DNA of 64,000 bases from contig CABHOK010000017.1 in the NCBI GenBank assembly GCA_902168205.1, forward strand, positions 124,001 to 188,000, given 5' to 3'. Below the pieces are notes generated by a model. The model was not told where the DNA came from. It was given only the letters and a program-made list of their open reading frames with translations, and searched no databases. How positions within the stretch are numbered: position 1 is the first letter of the stretch; every line of letters starts with the position of its first letter. The DNA is from an uncultured Chitinophaga sp. Its GTDB lineage: Bacteria > Bacteroidota > Bacteroidia > Cytophagales > Cyclobacteriaceae. The position numbers and the translations under genes were made by a program. Of the stretch, positions 43,195 through 51,101 are shown piece after piece.

Positions 43195-43940
43195 AAATTT
43201 TAGGAATTATACCAGCACGCTACGCATCTACCCGTTTTCCGGCCAAGCCGCTGGTAGATATAGCGGGCAAGTCGATGATACAACGTGTATACGAACAAGT
43301 GAAGAAGACTTCGGGTATAGCTGACGTAATTGTTGCAACGGACAATGACCTGATCTTTGATCATGTTAGGAAATTTGGCGGTGAAGTATGTATGACGAAA
43401 GAAAATCACATTAGCGGAACGGATCGTTGCTATGAAGCACTGTCGCTTCAACCCGGTAAATATGACTATGTGATCAACATACAGGGTGATGAGCCATTTA
43501 TACAGCCATCACAAATAGAATTACTCGCTTCGAAATTAAACGGCCAGACCGAGATTGCCACGCTGATCAAAGCAATCGACAACCCGACACAGCTGTTCAA
43601 TCCGAACCTGGTAAAAGTGGTGGTGAGCAAATCCGGTGAAGCGCTATATTTCAGTCGCTCTACCATTCCGCACATTCGCAATACACCGCAAGAAGAGTGG
43701 CTGAGTAAACATACTTTTTATAAACATATAGGAATGTATGCCTACCGTGCAGACATTCTGCAACAGCTTACGCAGATCCAGGTTTCATCGCTGGAGCGGG
43801 CAGAATCATTGGAGCAATTGCGTTGGCTTGAAAACGGCTTTAAAATTATGGTGGCCGAAACGAAGGAAGAGACTGTGGGGATTGATACACCAGATGATCT
43901 GAAACATGCCCTTAATCTCATAACCTCTCATGAATTGTAA
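43191..43940 (+). CDS. kdsB: 3-deoxy-manno-octulosonate cytidylyltransferase
   Basis: 249 residues, full length. It has the nucleotidyltransferase opening IIPARYASTRFPAKPL, then VATDN, the HISGTDRCYEAL segment and INIQGDEPFI. KdsB joins CTP and Kdo to form CMP-Kdo in the cytosol for lipid A-core synthesis, so the organism makes Kdo-containing lipopolysaccharide. It starts within the NfeD gene stop (4 bp) and overlaps the next gene by 11 bp, placing an envelope-assembly enzyme in the middle of a three-gene operon with two membrane proteins. Confidence 0.96.
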   Translation: MKILGIIPARYASTRFPAKPLVDIAGKSMIQRVYEQVKKTSGIADVIVATDNDLIFDHVRKFGGEVCMTKENHISGTDRCYEALSLQPGKYDYVINIQGDEPFIQPSQIELLASKLNGQTEIATLIKAIDNPTQLFNPNLVKVVVSKSGEALYFSRSTIPHIRNTPQEEWLSKHTFYKHIGMYAYRADILQQLTQIQVSSLERAESLEQLRWLENGFKIMVAETKEETVGIDTPDDLKHALNLITSHEL

Positions 43941-44670
43941 AAACTGCGATGCAGCCACGCAAGGTAAATTTTGTTCATCATGCGGTCAGCAGATAGATAC
44001 GCACCGGATCACCGTTCCGCATTTATCGCATGAACTTATACATGCACTGACGCACGCTGACAAAGGATTTTTACTGTTGCTGAAAGACCTTGTTACCAAA
44101 CCCGGTATTGTAGCGCGGCAATACGTTGAAGGCAAACGCAAAAAATATTTTAATCCGTTAAGCTTCATTGTTATTACAACTGCGCTATCGGCCCTTATAA
44201 GTTTCAAGGCCGGATATTTCGAAGCCCTTACTTACCCGCAATCGAAACGACAACCTCCACTACCCTACTATCGCGAGAGCATGGAGTTTATGGTTGGCCA
44301 TGGAAAAGTACTCGGCCTCGTATTGATACTACCGCTGCTTGCATTCTTTGCCTGGATATTTTTTAAACGTTCGCGGTTTAACTTTGCCGAAAGCTTTGTG
44401 CTTCACTCCTTCGTAATCGGTGAGACCAATATACTTCGTGTACTCGTATTTATACCCGCGTTTCTGCTTGCACCTCACGCTATCGGCATAAACGATGCTG
44501 TATTCAGTGTTGTATTTCAGGTATACCTGATCATTGCCTATAAACAGTTTTACCAGGGGAATATACTGTTGGTGATCGTGAAATCACTGCTGATCCGTAT
44601 CCTGTTTATTATATTCTACTGGCTGCTGATCTGGAGCTTTGTAGCGGCAACACACGGGTTGTTCGGGTAG
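43930..44670 (+). CDS. DUF3667-type zinc-ribbon membrane protein
   Basis: 246 residues. An N-terminal zinc ribbon (MNCKNCDAATQGKFCSSCGQ, two CxxC pairs) is followed by a conserved amphipathic segment (LSHELIHALTHADKGFLLLLKDL and KPGIVARQYVEGKRKKYFNP). Four or five membrane helices then run to the C-terminus. This is the layout of DUF3667 proteins in Bacteroidota; the function is unknown. The gene overlaps the end of kdsB by 11 bp, so it is translationally coupled to Kdo synthesis. A role in envelope assembly is a guess from that coupling. Confidence 0.8.
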   Translation: MNCKNCDAATQGKFCSSCGQQIDTHRITVPHLSHELIHALTHADKGFLLLLKDLVTKPGIVARQYVEGKRKKYFNPLSFIVITTALSALISFKAGYFEALTYPQSKRQPPLPYYRESMEFMVGHGKVLGLVLILPLLAFFAWIFFKRSRFNFAESFVLHSFVIGETNILRVLVFIPAFLLAPHAIGINDAVFSVVFQVYLIIAYKQFYQGNILLVIVKSLLIRILFIIFYWLLIWSFVAATHGLFG

Positions 44671-44682
44671 TACATATATTCT

Positions 44683-45648
44683 TCAGTTCGATACAACGCC
44701 CATTACCACACGAAGCGAATTGTAATCAGCATCCGATGCTTTTACAAATCCCTCTGAGCCGTAAAGCTCTAGCAGCATTTGTTTGCCTTTGGATTCTGTC
44801 GCCAGTTTTACCAGTGCAACGTATAGCTTACGTGCAGCTTCGGGGTTAAAGTTTTTGGAGAACACAATCGGGTCGTTGGGTATAGCATCCGTTTTTACCA
44901 GGGTAATTACCTTCTGCTCTACATCCGGATATTTATCCTTAAGCCGTAAGCGGGCATCGCGCAGTGTACCGTCTGTTGCAGGAGGCGAATAGAATGCGGC
45001 ACCCGCATCAACCTTGCCTTCGTATACCAGCTTTACAACTTCATCATGCTTCTTAACGAAAATTTCTTTGGAAGGCGTCACATTATTTTTCTCCAGCATC
45101 TTTTTCGGATAGAGATAACCGGAGGTTGAAAGTTCATCGGTATAGGCAATTGTTTTTCCCTGAAGATCCTTAATTGATTTTATACCGGAAGAAGCACGCG
45201 TCAGAATCTGTCCATAATATACCGAGTGACCGAAACGAACCGTGCGCAGCTTTACAACAGCACCATGTTTTTTATTGGCCAGCACGTAACTCTGACTACT
45301 CATGATAGCGAAGCACGATTTGCTGGTTCCAAAGTAATCTACCATTTCATCGTACGATGACGGGATCGTCATGCGAATCTCAAGGCCCGTTTCTTTCTCC
45401 AGGTAATCTTTAATAAATGCACCATTCTTGTTGAGCAGCTCGGTAGATATAGACGGTGTCAGATAAAAATTTATAGCTTCCGCCTGTTGTGCCCGCAATG
45501 GCATGGATGAAAAATATAGCAGCAGGAAGAAGACAACGATGCCTGCAATTTTACGACCCGACAAATCGGGGTGAATAATACTTACATGACTATACCGGAA
45601 GTAAGGGATATTCGAAGCAGGTTGCTTCAGTAGTTCAGGATGTATCAT
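44683..45648 (-). CDS. PhnD-like periplasmic binding protein without a transporter
   Basis: 321 residues. A long N-terminus precedes a membrane or signal segment (about 33-53, then RAQQAEAIN). The rest matches the phosphate/phosphonate (PhnD/SsuA-type) binding fold: YLTPSISTELL, FAIMSSQSYVLANKKH, SSGIKSIKDLQGKTIAYTDELSTSGYLYPKKML and VDAGAAFYSPPATDG. In transporters such proteins feed an ABC importer, but no permease or ATPase gene is in the window, and the TonB receptor/YfiR pair is close by. It could be an orphan sensor-type binding protein. An internal start near residue 30 is possible. Binding-protein identity is good; ligand unknown. Confidence 0.83.
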   Translation of the reverse strand: MIHPELLKQPASNIPYFRYSHVSIIHPDLSGRKIAGIVVFFLLLYFSSMPLRAQQAEAINFYLTPSISTELLNKNGAFIKDYLEKETGLEIRMTIPSSYDEMVDYFGTSKSCFAIMSSQSYVLANKKHGAVVKLRTVRFGHSVYYGQILTRASSGIKSIKDLQGKTIAYTDELSTSGYLYPKKMLEKNNVTPSKEIFVKKHDEVVKLVYEGKVDAGAAFYSPPATDGTLRDARLRLKDKYPDVEQKVITLVKTDAIPNDPIVFSKNFNPEAARKLYVALVKLATESKGKQMLLELYGSEGFVKASDADYNSLRVVMGVVSN

Positions 45649-45771
45649 GGTTATAACTGGTTGTTTGTAAAGATAAAAGAACCTTTTAAAAGAGATACTA
45701 CCCTTGTTGCAAACTCCTGTTGGGGATTAGCAATAATTTTATTTCATTTCGAGGTAAATCAATGAATTGCA

Positions 45772-46566
45772 ATGAAAACCTATTTTTTCAGGCTGTTAAC
45801 CGTTGTTCTTTTTAGTGTGATAGCTTCTTCGTGTGGTGGTAAAAAGGACGGTGAAGTAAAAACAACGCGCGACAGCCTGTCGTTGCACTATACCGTAATC
45901 AGCACCCTTCCACACAATGCAGAAGCATATACTCAAGGCTTAACGATCTATGATAACAAGATACTGGAGAGTACCGGACAGAATAACCGGTCGTGGATTG
46001 CCGAAGTAAATCCGGGCTCCGGACAACACGATAAAAAAGTAACATTGCCGGGCCAGTATTTCGGAGAAGGCATTACGGTGTTGAATGATAAAATATACCA
46101 GCTCACGTGGCAAAATAAAGTTGGCTTTGTGTACGATGCAAAAACATACCAGCAACTTCGCGAATTCAAATATGATACCGAGGGATGGGGCATTACCCAT
46201 GACAACAAAAATCTGATCATGAGCGATGGCAGCGAAAAATTGTACTACCTGGACACTACGAGTCTTAAGCCTGTAAAGACAATAACGGTGATGGATGGCG
46301 GAACACGCGTAAAGAAACTGAACGAGCTCGAGTATATTAACGGGTATATATATGCCAATGTGTATGAAACTACCTGGATACTGAAGATTGATCCGGCTAC
46401 CGGAAAGGTTGTAGGGAGAATCGACTTCTCTCCCATCGGCAATGAAATCAGAAGTATGTATCCGAATGCCGATGTGTTAAATGGTATAGCCTACGACCCC
46501 AAATCAAAAGCGCTGTTGCTAACCGGCAAGCTGTGGCCTAAATCGTACCTGATCAGACTGCAATAA
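45772..46566 (+). CDS. Glutaminyl-peptide cyclotransferase, lipoprotein
   Basis: 264 residues with lipobox ASSC (Cys21) followed by GGKKDG, so lipid-anchored. The five-bladed propeller of plant/bacterial-type glutaminyl cyclases is recognised by PHNAEAYTQGLTIYDNKILESTGQ (split here at NAEAYTQGL and ESTGQ), FGEGITVLNDKIYQLTW, YDTEGWGIT and a closing LNGIAYDP. The enzyme turns N-terminal Gln of exported proteins into pyroglutamate, protecting mature surface proteins after signal peptide cleavage; several exported proteins in this window mature to a Gln near the cleavage site. It is divergent from the PhnD-like gene. Confidence 0.92.
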   Translation: MKTYFFRLLTVVLFSVIASSCGGKKDGEVKTTRDSLSLHYTVISTLPHNAEAYTQGLTIYDNKILESTGQNNRSWIAEVNPGSGQHDKKVTLPGQYFGEGITVLNDKIYQLTWQNKVGFVYDAKTYQQLREFKYDTEGWGITHDNKNLIMSDGSEKLYYLDTTSLKPVKTITVMDGGTRVKKLNELEYINGYIYANVYETTWILKIDPATGKVVGRIDFSPIGNEIRSMYPNADVLNGIAYDPKSKALLLTGKLWPKSYLIRLQ

Positions 46567-46601
46567 CAAACTATATTTCCTGGAACGTTACACGGTGCTG
46601 A

Positions 46602-47108
46602 TCAGATCGACTGATTAGCCAGTGCTGCCAGACTCTTGGAAACCTTGATCTGTCGCTTGTCCAATTCGGTGTTGTTGATATCGAAACGCAGTGTGCTGTT
46701 TTCCATTACTACAAAACTGAAGCCAGCACCTTTCTTGAATAAGCCTTCGCGTTCGCCAATGATGAGCACCGGTTTACCTTGTGTGAATTTGAGTATATCA
46801 TCCAGCGCACTGCTCTTGCCATCGGCTATATATACTATCTGCGACTGGCCTACAGCATCTACATTATCGGCCTGACTTACTTTTACGATATGGCCGTTGA
46901 CATTTTTACCATTCTGTTTCAGCAGCTCATCGTAGATCTTCGATTTGCCGAATACAGTGATGTGCAATTCCCCATTCTGTTCCGGCCATGACGAATACTT
47001 GGCGATGTTGATAACAAACAATGAATATACCTGGTAGTTGGTTGTTTGTGCATGAGCCGATACTGCCATCACCACAAAAACTATAATAGAAAGTATAACG
47101 TGACGCAT
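46602..47108 (-). CDS. YfiR-family (DUF4154) periplasmic protein
   Basis: 168 residues from the ATG at 47108, five bases before which the TonB receptor gene stops; a TTG at 47123 would overlap that gene. A signal peptide ends VSAHAQ. The DUF4154/YfiR core is visible: YQVYSLFVINIAKYSSWPEQ, then ITVFGKSKIYDELL, VLIIGEREGLFKKGAGFSFV and the closing NNTELDKRQIKVSKSLAALA. In Pseudomonas YfiR restrains a membrane diguanylate cyclase, but none is encoded here. The gene is the second of a two-gene operon with a TonB-dependent receptor. Confidence 0.9.
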   Translation of the reverse strand: MRHVILSIIVFVVMAVSAHAQTTNYQVYSLFVINIAKYSSWPEQNGELHITVFGKSKIYDELLKQNGKNVNGHIVKVSQADNVDAVGQSQIVYIADGKSSALDDILKFTQGKPVLIIGEREGLFKKGAGFSFVVMENSTLRFDINNTELDKRQIKVSKSLAALANQSI

Positions 47109-47112
47109 ATCC

Positions 47113-49116
47113 TTATTTAGCAAAGTTGAGCTGATACGAAAGTTTAACTACATATTCGCGACTGCGGCCCGGTATAGGTCCGTAACCACCGTTGTATGCC
47201 TGCGGTATAGCGGGTCGTTCATTGAGTATATCATAAGCACCAACACCTGCTGTTAATCCCGGGAGGAGATTTCTGTAGTTCAGAAATGCATTGGCCACAA
47301 CATACGGATCGAGTGCTGTGCTTATCGCGTTGCCATCATCATCAACCGCAGTATACGCATATCGCTTGCTTGCATAGATGAACGTTGGGTTGAAGCTTAA
47401 TTTCGAAGTGAGGTTAAAATTGGTATTGAGTGTAATCTTGTGAGTTGGAAAACCAACGTACTGTCTATCGGTCTGGCTTACTTCATATACTTCTACTGTA
47501 TTGCTCTTGATAGCCTGACTGAACGAGTATGTAAGATGGGCATACCATGTTTTCTGGCGAACGCTGTACACTACTTCTATACCTTTACTGCCACTCTTCT
47601 GCGAGTTTTCATACCATTCCTGAAATGTTTCGTCTTCACCTTCCGAACCGTAGATCATAACGTTTCGTGTGCTGATGCTGAATGCGTTTACCGCCAGCAA
47701 CATCTCCGGAGTAAACTGATAGCCGAGTTCCAACTCAAACACGTCAGACTTCTCCGGTTTGATCTTATCATTCAACGCTATATTTATATTCTGCAATGAG
47801 GGCGCACGAAACGCCTGGCTATATAAAACCTTGAAGTGAAAGTTTTCGATCTTCTTGGTCAAAGCCAGTCGTGGTACAAAAGCGCCACCGTAGCGGTTGT
47901 TCTTTTCATAACGAAATCCTACGGTAGCATTTGCCAACCGATGTTTGAATAATGCCTGCGCGTAGAATGCGTAATTGGAAAGTGTTAATGAACGGTCTCC
48001 GGCAAACGTGCTCAGCACCGTTTCATAATCTCCATGATCGCGAAAATATATAGCACCGAAATTTATACTGGTTTTGCGTGAAGCGTTATACTCACCATCC
48101 GCTTGCGCATAGAGGCGAGTAGCCTGTGCTTCAAAATCCGGGTCCTTGTTTTCCTTCGGACCGTATGTCCATGGACGCTGATCTGTAAATTTCAGTTGAG
48201 GTGTTAATTTGAATTTATCATTGATCTTCCACGCGTAGCGCAGATCTGCAAAGAAGTTTTTGAATGACACATCTACCTGCGGATCGGACGTTTTAAATTC
48301 ATCATACATCGTACGCAGGTATAAATCTTTATACCGCAGGCCGAGGTTAATATTCATGGGATCGGCCGTAGAAACTTTCGCAAGATTCTGATTAATATAG
48401 TTTGTATTACCATTGTAGGCGTTCTGTATCGGGTCATCGTGGTGCTGATCATCGCTTACAATACCTGCACCTTTAAAGAAAGAAAAATCCCACGCCAGTG
48501 ATTCTGTTTTTCGGGAAGCCATAACACCAGCATTGGTACGCCCGGTAGCATCAGCATGAAAACCACCCGTACCATAAATAGCAACTCCGTTGAGACTCTC
48601 CGCTGCCTTGGTAATTATATTGATAACGCCATACTCGGCAGAACCTCCGTAGATAGCAGAACCCGGACCGCGAATAATTTCAATCCGTTCCACAGCATCT
48701 ATAGGGAAGCGATTTCCTACAGCAACAGACTGGTATAATAAATCATTGAAGGGTTGTCCATCCATCATCACCAATACTTTCCCTTCGTTGGCCCAACTGC
48801 CGCGCAGACCAATGCCCATTACAAACTGCAGGTCTTGCATAACATCAAAGCCCGGCACAAGGCGCAGCACATCGGTAAGATCGCGGGCACCGCTGTTCTG
48901 AATTTCTTCAGCGGTAATTATACTCAGGATGCCTGGTGTCTCACGTGATGAGAGCTTTTGTGCAGATACACCTACGTTTTTATTCAATAACTTTTGCAGG
49001 TCACTTTCTTTCGTAAAAGCGTTGAGGTTCATTAACGAATCAAGATCCTGGGCTGATAGTAAAGATTGAGATAGGATGAGAAAAAGAAGAGTAGCGATTA
49101 GCCTCCACTGCTGCAT
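47113..49116 (-). CDS. TonB-dependent outer-membrane receptor (Cir/BtuB-like)
   Basis: 667 residues, clearly not SusC: there is no carboxypeptidase-like domain and no SusD partner. A signal peptide ends LLSAQ. The plug (about 50-165) shows ITAEEIQNSGARDLTDVLRLVPG, VLVMMDGQPFND and IEIIRGPGSAIYGGSAEYGVINIITK. The barrel then runs to a terminal Phe-Ala-Lys end (KLSYQLNFAK). The ligand could be a siderophore, cobalamin or other chelate; nothing in the barrel fixes it. It is followed by a YfiR gene on the same strand, so import may be tied to periplasmic signalling. Confidence 0.92.
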   Translation of the reverse strand: MQQWRLIATLLFLILSQSLLSAQDLDSLMNLNAFTKESDLQKLLNKNVGVSAQKLSSRETPGILSIITAEEIQNSGARDLTDVLRLVPGFDVMQDLQFVMGIGLRGSWANEGKVLVMMDGQPFNDLLYQSVAVGNRFPIDAVERIEIIRGPGSAIYGGSAEYGVINIITKAAESLNGVAIYGTGGFHADATGRTNAGVMASRKTESLAWDFSFFKGAGIVSDDQHHDDPIQNAYNGNTNYINQNLAKVSTADPMNINLGLRYKDLYLRTMYDEFKTSDPQVDVSFKNFFADLRYAWKINDKFKLTPQLKFTDQRPWTYGPKENKDPDFEAQATRLYAQADGEYNASRKTSINFGAIYFRDHGDYETVLSTFAGDRSLTLSNYAFYAQALFKHRLANATVGFRYEKNNRYGGAFVPRLALTKKIENFHFKVLYSQAFRAPSLQNINIALNDKIKPEKSDVFELELGYQFTPEMLLAVNAFSISTRNVMIYGSEGEDETFQEWYENSQKSGSKGIEVVYSVRQKTWYAHLTYSFSQAIKSNTVEVYEVSQTDRQYVGFPTHKITLNTNFNLTSKLSFNPTFIYASKRYAYTAVDDDGNAISTALDPYVVANAFLNYRNLLPGLTAGVGAYDILNERPAIPQAYNGGYGPIPGRSREYVVKLSYQLNFAK

Positions 49117-49242
49117 ACGGGTAAAATTCAGATCAGGTTAGTAGAAAACGTGTTGGACTGCTTAGAGGGAAGATCAGCCCTGGCACTTTTACAACCTAAA
49201 GTAAACCATTTTTTTTGAGACTATATAGGGCAAAAAAAGAAA

Positions 49243-49275
49243 TCGGACAGCGATGTTATAAACATCCCTGCCCGA
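49243..49275 (-). terminator. Terminator after the MuiA-like gene
   Basis: An imperfect inverted repeat (TCGG/CCGA outer, CAG/CTG, then GATGTT/AACATC inner, loop TATA) is followed on the minus strand by a T-rich run (TTTCTTTTTTT). It lies about 25 bp after the stop of the 49301-50917 gene. Confidence 0.82.
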
Positions 49276-49300
49276 TCGCTTTTGTTAATTTAATTATACC

Positions 49301-50917
49301 TTATAAACCGGGAATAATTTTGCCTTTCGGATATTTTACTTCGAATTTATAGGTTACCTTTTTGGTTTCGTTCGGCTGCACATTCAACTCCCACATCAGC
49401 TTGCCGGTGTTTTTGTTGTAACCCGCACCGCCCGCATCGGTAGACGTTACTTCTATCTGACTGTTTTGAGAAACCGGCAACTGATCTTCTACCACAATTT
49501 TGATAGCTTCATTTTTAGTATTGCGTACCGATATTTCGAATGCAAAACTTTCACGCTGATTTGATCCTATCGTTTTACGCGAGTTATAGTCTTTTAACTT
49601 TTCACGTTTCACCACGATGCGCTTATCTCTACCCAACGATACTGCTAATGTATCTTTTATATTGTTCGGATCGAGATACGTTTTAGCAACAAATGTACCT
49701 TCAAAGAAAACGTTGGCTTCGCCCGGTAATAAACTCAGCTGTTCCCAATCAACAACCTGTGCCATCAAAAAAGCATCGGCATCCAGTTTAGGCGCTACGG
49801 AGTATTGATAGGTTGCCTTCAAATCATGTTTGCTGATGTCTACCAATGTTGGCTTGCTGGATGAAGCAACGGTATAGGGCAAGGCTATATCAAAAACAGC
49901 GTTGAGTGATGTTTGAATAGTGTTTACATAGTCGGCAGTAGTGGTAACTTCATTCAGAGCTTCCGCATCTTCTTCCGCTTTATCCTTTGCCATAGCAGGT
50001 GCTGCTGATTCCAGCATTACACCGGCTGCTCTTCCTTTAAGTCTTTTATAAAGAACAGGTTCTTCAAAATTAAGATACCAGGTATATAATTCAGGCTTTA
50101 AACCGCCTTCGCTTGGATTTGCCGTTGATAGTTTAAGCTTTACATTTTTCCATTCTTCACCGGTGCTCTGATATACATTTGCTTTGTAGTTCAACTGCAC
50201 GGGGCTCTTTGTGTTGATTGCACGCAGATCGTATTGCGGATACCATCCGGCATTCGCTACTATATAATTTACTTGCAGGTCTGCCGCAGATGCTGCATCC
50301 GCAGAAATGCTGATCACAATTTCGCTTGTGTTGCGTGCATATAGCTCGTTCTGTTCCTGTATCTGTCGCTGTAGTTTAACAACACGTTCGTTTATCTTTT
50401 TAATCTTGTCATCGTGCTTCATGCGTGTTGTTACAATCTCGCTTAAGCGTACGCGATAAAAGTCTGCCATGCCTTTCAACTCTGCTACCGTCAGATTTTG
50501 GTTGGTGCCTCCAATCTTCTGGTTGCTCAAAAGCATTTGTTCTTCCTTGTTCAGAATTTCTTTCTGACTTTGCTCGAGTGCTATCTGCTTTTGCAAATAT
50601 TCCAGGGAATCCTTGAGTATACGCAGCGAAGCCGGTACATTCAGTTCACTCAGATAATTCTGCTGATGTGTAATACCCAATATCACAAAATTACCCTTGC
50701 CGGCCACTTGTATACTTTGTGGATCGAGCTGCGATGTTAAGCCGGTTACAATCAGATCAGTTTTACCTGCCTCCACACGCGTTTTTATTATGCGTTCTAT
50801 CTGCGCCTTGTTCAGAAATACGGTTACGTGACTAATTCGGGAATCAACGGTTTTAACTTGTTGTGCTGACAACCGTAAACTTAACAGCAACAGAAACCAT
50901 AACATTGTCTTATTCAT
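49301..50917 (-). CDS. MuiA-family protein (DUF4140/DUF4139)
   Basis: 538 residues with a signal peptide (1-18, ending RLSAQ). An N-terminal DUF4140 domain (about 25-120) reads SRISHVTVFLNKAQIERI and LIVTGLTSQLDPQSIQV. A coiled-coil stretch follows (about 95-205, rich in Glu, Lys and Gln). The C-terminal DUF4139 domain (about 210-538) has VANAGWYPQYDLRAINTKSP and ends VQPNETKKVTYKFEVKYPK. The family is named after Azotobacter MuiA, an inhibitor of mucoid exopolysaccharide; its biochemical action is unknown. It is exported and probably periplasmic. Monocistronic, with its own terminator. Confidence 0.9.
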   Translation of the reverse strand: MNKTMLWFLLLLSLRLSAQQVKTVDSRISHVTVFLNKAQIERIIKTRVEAGKTDLIVTGLTSQLDPQSIQVAGKGNFVILGITHQQNYLSELNVPASLRILKDSLEYLQKQIALEQSQKEILNKEEQMLLSNQKIGGTNQNLTVAELKGMADFYRVRLSEIVTTRMKHDDKIKKINERVVKLQRQIQEQNELYARNTSEIVISISADAASAADLQVNYIVANAGWYPQYDLRAINTKSPVQLNYKANVYQSTGEEWKNVKLKLSTANPSEGGLKPELYTWYLNFEEPVLYKRLKGRAAGVMLESAAPAMAKDKAEEDAEALNEVTTTADYVNTIQTSLNAVFDIALPYTVASSSKPTLVDISKHDLKATYQYSVAPKLDADAFLMAQVVDWEQLSLLPGEANVFFEGTFVAKTYLDPNNIKDTLAVSLGRDKRIVVKREKLKDYNSRKTIGSNQRESFAFEISVRNTKNEAIKIVVEDQLPVSQNSQIEVTSTDAGGAGYNKNTGKLMWELNVQPNETKKVTYKFEVKYPKGKIIPGL

Positions 50918-51101
50918 ATCTGGATTGATTTTTTAGTAAGATGCAGGTGGGACAAATTTTCCATAAGGCACAGTTTCGATTTTTTTTATTTTCTGAAATT
51001 CAGGGATCGGAACGTGACACCGGAAAAATTAGGAAGAATTTGTTACTTTTCTAATGTTGTGAGCCCACGCACTGCTACAGATTTAAAAACCGTTTAATAA
51101 G

